Both the position numbers and the translations under genes were made by a program. From Candidatus Hydrogenedentota bacterium (lineage in GTDB: Bacteria; Hydrogenedentota; Hydrogenedentia; Hydrogenedentales; SLHB01), in assembly GCA_022706165.1 (NCBI GenBank), contig JAKJDA010000040.1, positions 1-8,990 of the forward strand: a stretch of DNA of 8,990 nt, in the 5' to 3' direction. Below are positions 5,999 through 8,990 of the stretch, piece by piece. The notes under the pieces were generated by a model that saw only the letters and a program-made list of their open reading frames with translations, made no database searches and was not told the origin of the DNA. How positions within the stretch are numbered: the first letter of the stretch is position 1; the number at the start of each line of letters is the position of its first letter.

Positions 5999-8990
5999 AT
6001 GGCCCGCGCGGCGTTGTTGATGGGTCCGAAACGCTCCGCGCGGACGTCGCGCATCAATGCGCTGCTGGTGGAACGTTGGGGTTCCGCGATTCTTCTTGTG
6101 CCTTCCCGACGCCAGGCCCGTGCGCGCTTGGATGCTATTTTGCGTGACCACGATCTTCCGGGGGCATGGGGCGATCCCATCCAGACCTTCGAAGATTTCG
6201 CCGCTGTCCTGCTTCGTTCCGAAGGGATTTTCGCGGAACCTATTGACGAAATCGAACGGCGCATGCTGCTGGAACAAGCCATTGCCCGCATGTGCGGACG
6301 CAAGGGCTTAGGGCGGATGGAGGAATTCGCCGATAACAGGGGGTTCCTGGCGCATGCATTGAAGACCATCACCCAACTGAAACAGGCCGCCGTCGATCCC
6401 GCGGCCTTCCGACAGCAGCTTCAGCAGCGCAAGCGCCCCTCGGCGCTCGACTGTTCCATGGCGGATTTATACGAAACGTATCAAGCGATCTTGCAGGAAA
6501 AGTCCGCGTACGATCGCATCGGCGTTCTATGGGAAGCGTGTGACCTCGTGCAACGACTTCGCCCCGCCGCGATGGAAGGCGTGCGCGCGTTGTTGCTGGA
6601 CGCGTTCGACGATTTCACTCCAAGCGAGTTTCGGCTGATAGAGGCGATCGCGCGGCATGTCGACGAGATTTTTTGGGGCATCAACGCCGAGCATGACAAC
6701 CCCAGCGCCGTAGATCTGTATGCGGCGCCGTTGCGGACTGCACGGATGGTTCGCGCGCGCTTTGCCGGATTGACGGAGCATGTTTTTTCCGCGCCGCCTC
6801 CCGCATCTTGGACGGAGTGCGCGAGCCAGGAACTCTTTTGGAGAAATCGTCCGACCTCTTTAGATGGTTTGGAGCAGAACATTTTCGCGCGCGTGTACGC
6901 TGATCCCGTTCAGGAAATGGAAGACGTTTGCCGCCGCGTGAAGGGCCTCCATCTTGAGCGCAAAATCCCGTTCGACCGGATCGCGATTGTATGCTGGGAT
7001 TTGCAGAAAATGGCGCGCCCTTTGCGCGCGGCCTTGACTGGGTTTGGAATGCCGTTTGGGATGATACAGCGCGTCGCGATCGGAGAGACCGCCCCGGGGG
7101 CGTTTGCGCTTACGTTGTTGGACGCGCTCACCGCGTGGAAGCGAGACGATGTCGTTGAAGTGGTGACGTCTCGATGGAGTGCGACAAGCGATTCCGGTGA
7201 TGATGTGTTTGCCCAGTGCCTGCCGATGATTGTCCGGCTTGCGCATATCATCGAAGGGCGCGACGAGTGGTTGAGCGGTCTGGATCGTTTGTCGCGCCTT
7301 CTTGAGAACTCCGAAAGCGCCGAAACGCGCGATCTGCTTCGACGCTTTCCGCATCTTCCGAATGCGTTGGCGTGGGCGATTAAAAAAGTCGCTGCTTTTG
7401 ACGCAATGAGCGCGCGTTTTGCGGACCAAGCCTCCCTGGCCTCGTATCTGGATATGTTTGTCGCGCTGCTGGAACGTGACCTGGCGATTGCCCAGACGCT
7501 TGTGCATACGAGGGAGAGCGAGAAGTTCCGCGAGGTCTCCGCGATCCAGGCTTTGTTTCAAACGATCGGGCGTCTCGCCGCGTGGCGCGTCGAACAAGCC
7601 CCCATGCCGCGATCGCGTTTTTTTGCGCTTCTGCGTCAGGCCATTCATGAAACCCTCTGCGACGACCATTCCGATCAAGCCGGCGTTATGTGCTTCGATG
7701 CCGATCTCGTCCGTAATCTGGAGTTCGATTACGTCTTTTTCTTTGGCTTGAACGAGGGAGTTGTCCCGCGTCCGCGCGCCATCAATGCGGTGTACTCGGA
7801 CGCGGATATCGCCGACCTGCGGGAGGCCGGCATTCCGTTCGAGACCAAGGAGGAACACACACAACGCGAAATGTTGTTGTTTGCGCACGTCATCGCGAGT
7901 GCACGCGTCGCGTTGAACATTTCGTGGAGCCATCTGGGGGCGGACGGAAGGGAGCGCCTCGAGAGCCCGTACGTACGGAGTTTGCGGGAACTGCTTCCCG
8001 AAATCCCGGTTGATGTTCGCTGCAACGCGCTTGCCCCCGAAGTTTCCGCCATTGCTTCCTGGCGCGATCTTGCAAACGCCGCGTTTGACGGGCCTGCGTC
8101 GTTGCGGCAATGCTTTTCGGATCGTTTTCGCTGGATCGAGATGGGGTGTTCTCTGGAGAAACGTCGGGAATCGCGTTGTCCGCTGGATGCGTATGACGGC
8201 ATGGTTTCGGACGCAGCGGCAAGGCGCATCCTGCGGGATGAATATGGCGAAGATCGCCTGTTCAGCGTGGGCCAGCTCGAAACGTACGCCGCGTGCCCCT
8301 TCTGTTATTTTGTGGAGCGCGTTCTCGGCATTTCCGATATCGCAACGCCTGCGGCCGAATTTGAGCCGCGTGTGCGAGGCCGTATTCTTCATGTGGCGCT
8401 TCAACGTTTTCACGAGCATTACCGTGGCAAGGCGATTCTCGAAATCGATCCTGGCGAGGCGCACGCCGTGATGTGCGATATTCTCGAAGCCTGTTTTCAC
8501 GAGCACGCTTGGCGCAGCGCCAATGCGCCTCGCGGCGTTGCCGGCGTGGAGCAGGCGCAGCTTCGGGCGCGTCTGCTGCGGTATCTGCGCCGCGAAGCGG
8601 GCAACAGTCAGGAAGCCTGTTGGAAACCGATGCATTTTGAGATTTCCTTCGGAAGGGCTCCCCGGGAATCCGACAGCGAATGGAACACCGCCGAGGCGTT
8701 TGCGCTGCAGCGTGAGGGAAAAATCTTGAGGTTGTCGGGACGCATGGATCGCATAGATATCCATGATCAGCAGTCTCTCGCGCGCATTATTGATTACAAA
8801 ACCGTTTTGCGCGTCTCTTCTGCGGCCATTGACGCCGGGCGCAGCCTTCAGCTTTCTTTATATGCTTTGGCGCTGGAAGCGTTGTTGCTGAAGGGGTTCG
8901 TTTGCGCCGAGGGGCGGTTTGTCGTTCCGGGAGATGATTCCCTCGAAGCGTTGGGCCGAGCGGGGAAAAATCCGAAGTGGGAGACCCGCA
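5999..8990 (+). CDS. AddB/RecB-like PD-(D/E)XK nuclease with degenerate helicase domain (3' partial)
   Basis: The ATG at 5999 follows a perfect ribosome site and the frame is open to the window end (997 complete residues). The layout matches AddB-type subunits of double-strand-break resection enzymes. It starts with a helicase-like region in which the Walker A position reads GPKRSART (9-16), lacking the Gly-Lys of an active site. A degenerate motif II region follows (LLLDAFDDFTP, 198-208), and then EFDYVFFFGLNEGVVPR (575-591), a typical AddB/UvrD signature. The nuclease domain begins near FSVGQLETYAACPFCYF (755-771); Cys766 matches the first iron-sulfur cysteine of AddB. It continues with RGRILH (793-798), Asp917 in GRMDRID, Asp932-Tyr-Lys934, and LQLSLYALAL. 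The catalytic residues look intact. The remaining cluster cysteines would lie beyond the window. A general RecB-like PD-(D/E)XK protein is the alternative to true AddB. Confidence 0.9.
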   Translation, partial: MARAALLMGPKRSARTSRINALLVERWGSAILLVPSRRQARARLDAILRDHDLPGAWGDPIQTFEDFAAVLLRSEGIFAEPIDEIERRMLLEQAIARMCGRKGLGRMEEFADNRGFLAHALKTITQLKQAAVDPAAFRQQLQQRKRPSALDCSMADLYETYQAILQEKSAYDRIGVLWEACDLVQRLRPAAMEGVRALLLDAFDDFTPSEFRLIEAIARHVDEIFWGINAEHDNPSAVDLYAAPLRTARMVRARFAGLTEHVFSAPPPASWTECASQELFWRNRPTSLDGLEQNIFARVYADPVQEMEDVCRRVKGLHLERKIPFDRIAIVCWDLQKMARPLRAALTGFGMPFGMIQRVAIGETAPGAFALTLLDALTAWKRDDVVEVVTSRWSATSDSGDDVFAQCLPMIVRLAHIIEGRDEWLSGLDRLSRLLENSESAETRDLLRRFPHLPNALAWAIKKVAAFDAMSARFADQASLASYLDMFVALLERDLAIAQTLVHTRESEKFREVSAIQALFQTIGRLAAWRVEQAPMPRSRFFALLRQAIHETLCDDHSDQAGVMCFDADLVRNLEFDYVFFFGLNEGVVPRPRAINAVYSDADIADLREAGIPFETKEEHTQREMLLFAHVIASARVALNISWSHLGADGRERLESPYVRSLRELLPEIPVDVRCNALAPEVSAIASWRDLANAAFDGPASLRQCFSDRFRWIEMGCSLEKRRESRCPLDAYDGMVSDAAARRILRDEYGEDRLFSVGQLETYAACPFCYFVERVLGISDIATPAAEFEPRVRGRILHVALQRFHEHYRGKAILEIDPGEAHAVMCDILEACFHEHAWRSANAPRGVAGVEQAQLRARLLRYLRREAGNSQEACWKPMHFEISFGRAPRESDSEWNTAEAFALQREGKILRLSGRMDRIDIHDQQSLARIIDYKTVLRVSSAAIDAGRSLQLSLYALALEALLLKGFVCAEGRFVVPGDDSLEALGRAGKNPKWETR

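Noticed and set aside
4870..6372. 500-residue open frame on the minus strand
   Set aside because: It is a shadow of the helicase and the start of the nuclease gene. It crosses two well-supported genes and has an Arg/Ser-rich composition typical of antisense GC-rich frames.
6860..8764. 634-residue open frame on the minus strand
   Set aside because: It is antisense to the nuclease gene, whose + strand frame has recognisable AddB/PD-(D/E)XK motifs throughout. The reverse translation is Arg/His-rich with no domain I recognise, and no ribosome site supports it.

Overview
The window is GC-rich bacterial chromosome. All supported genes lie on the + strand and are tightly packed. There is no sign of RNA genes, CRISPR, phage or insertion sequences. 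The FloA protein has the form I associate with Gram-negative groups outside the Firmicutes (insert after the NPKVID motif), and the neighbouring NfeD genes fit that. My guess is a member of the PVC/FCB superphyla or a related uncultured lineage; this is inference, and I cannot name a genus.

Region 1 (about 1-4142) is a membrane-microdomain operon. It starts inside a long NfeD protein with a ClpP-class serine protease domain, five membrane segments and a C-terminal OB fold. A small soluble protein of unknown function follows, overlapping it by a few bases. Next are a second, protease-less NfeD and the flotillin-like FloA. The last gene is a membrane-anchored, acidic and Gln/Arg-rich protein whose reading frame is broken by an apparent one-base insertion near 3806. 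The order NfeD-FloA-small membrane protein parallels the known yqeZ-yqfA-yqfB arrangement of Bacillus. The extra features here are the doubled NfeD and the small gene between the two copies.

Region 2 (4143-4320) is the only sizeable gap. It holds a long GC-rich hairpin followed by a U-rich stretch, a good terminator for the first operon. It also holds an extended -10 promoter motif so close to the next ATG that the transcript may be leaderless.

Region 3 (4321 to the window end) is a DNA-repair pair: an XPB/Rad25-type superfamily 2 helicase, then a RecB/AddB-like PD-(D/E)XK nuclease that runs off the end with at least 997 residues. A perfect Shine-Dalgarno for the nuclease lies in the last codons of the helicase gene, so the two are probably co-transcribed. 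The nuclease active site looks intact, while its N-terminal Walker A site is degenerate. An XPB helicase coupled to an AddB-like nuclease is the most unusual arrangement in the window.
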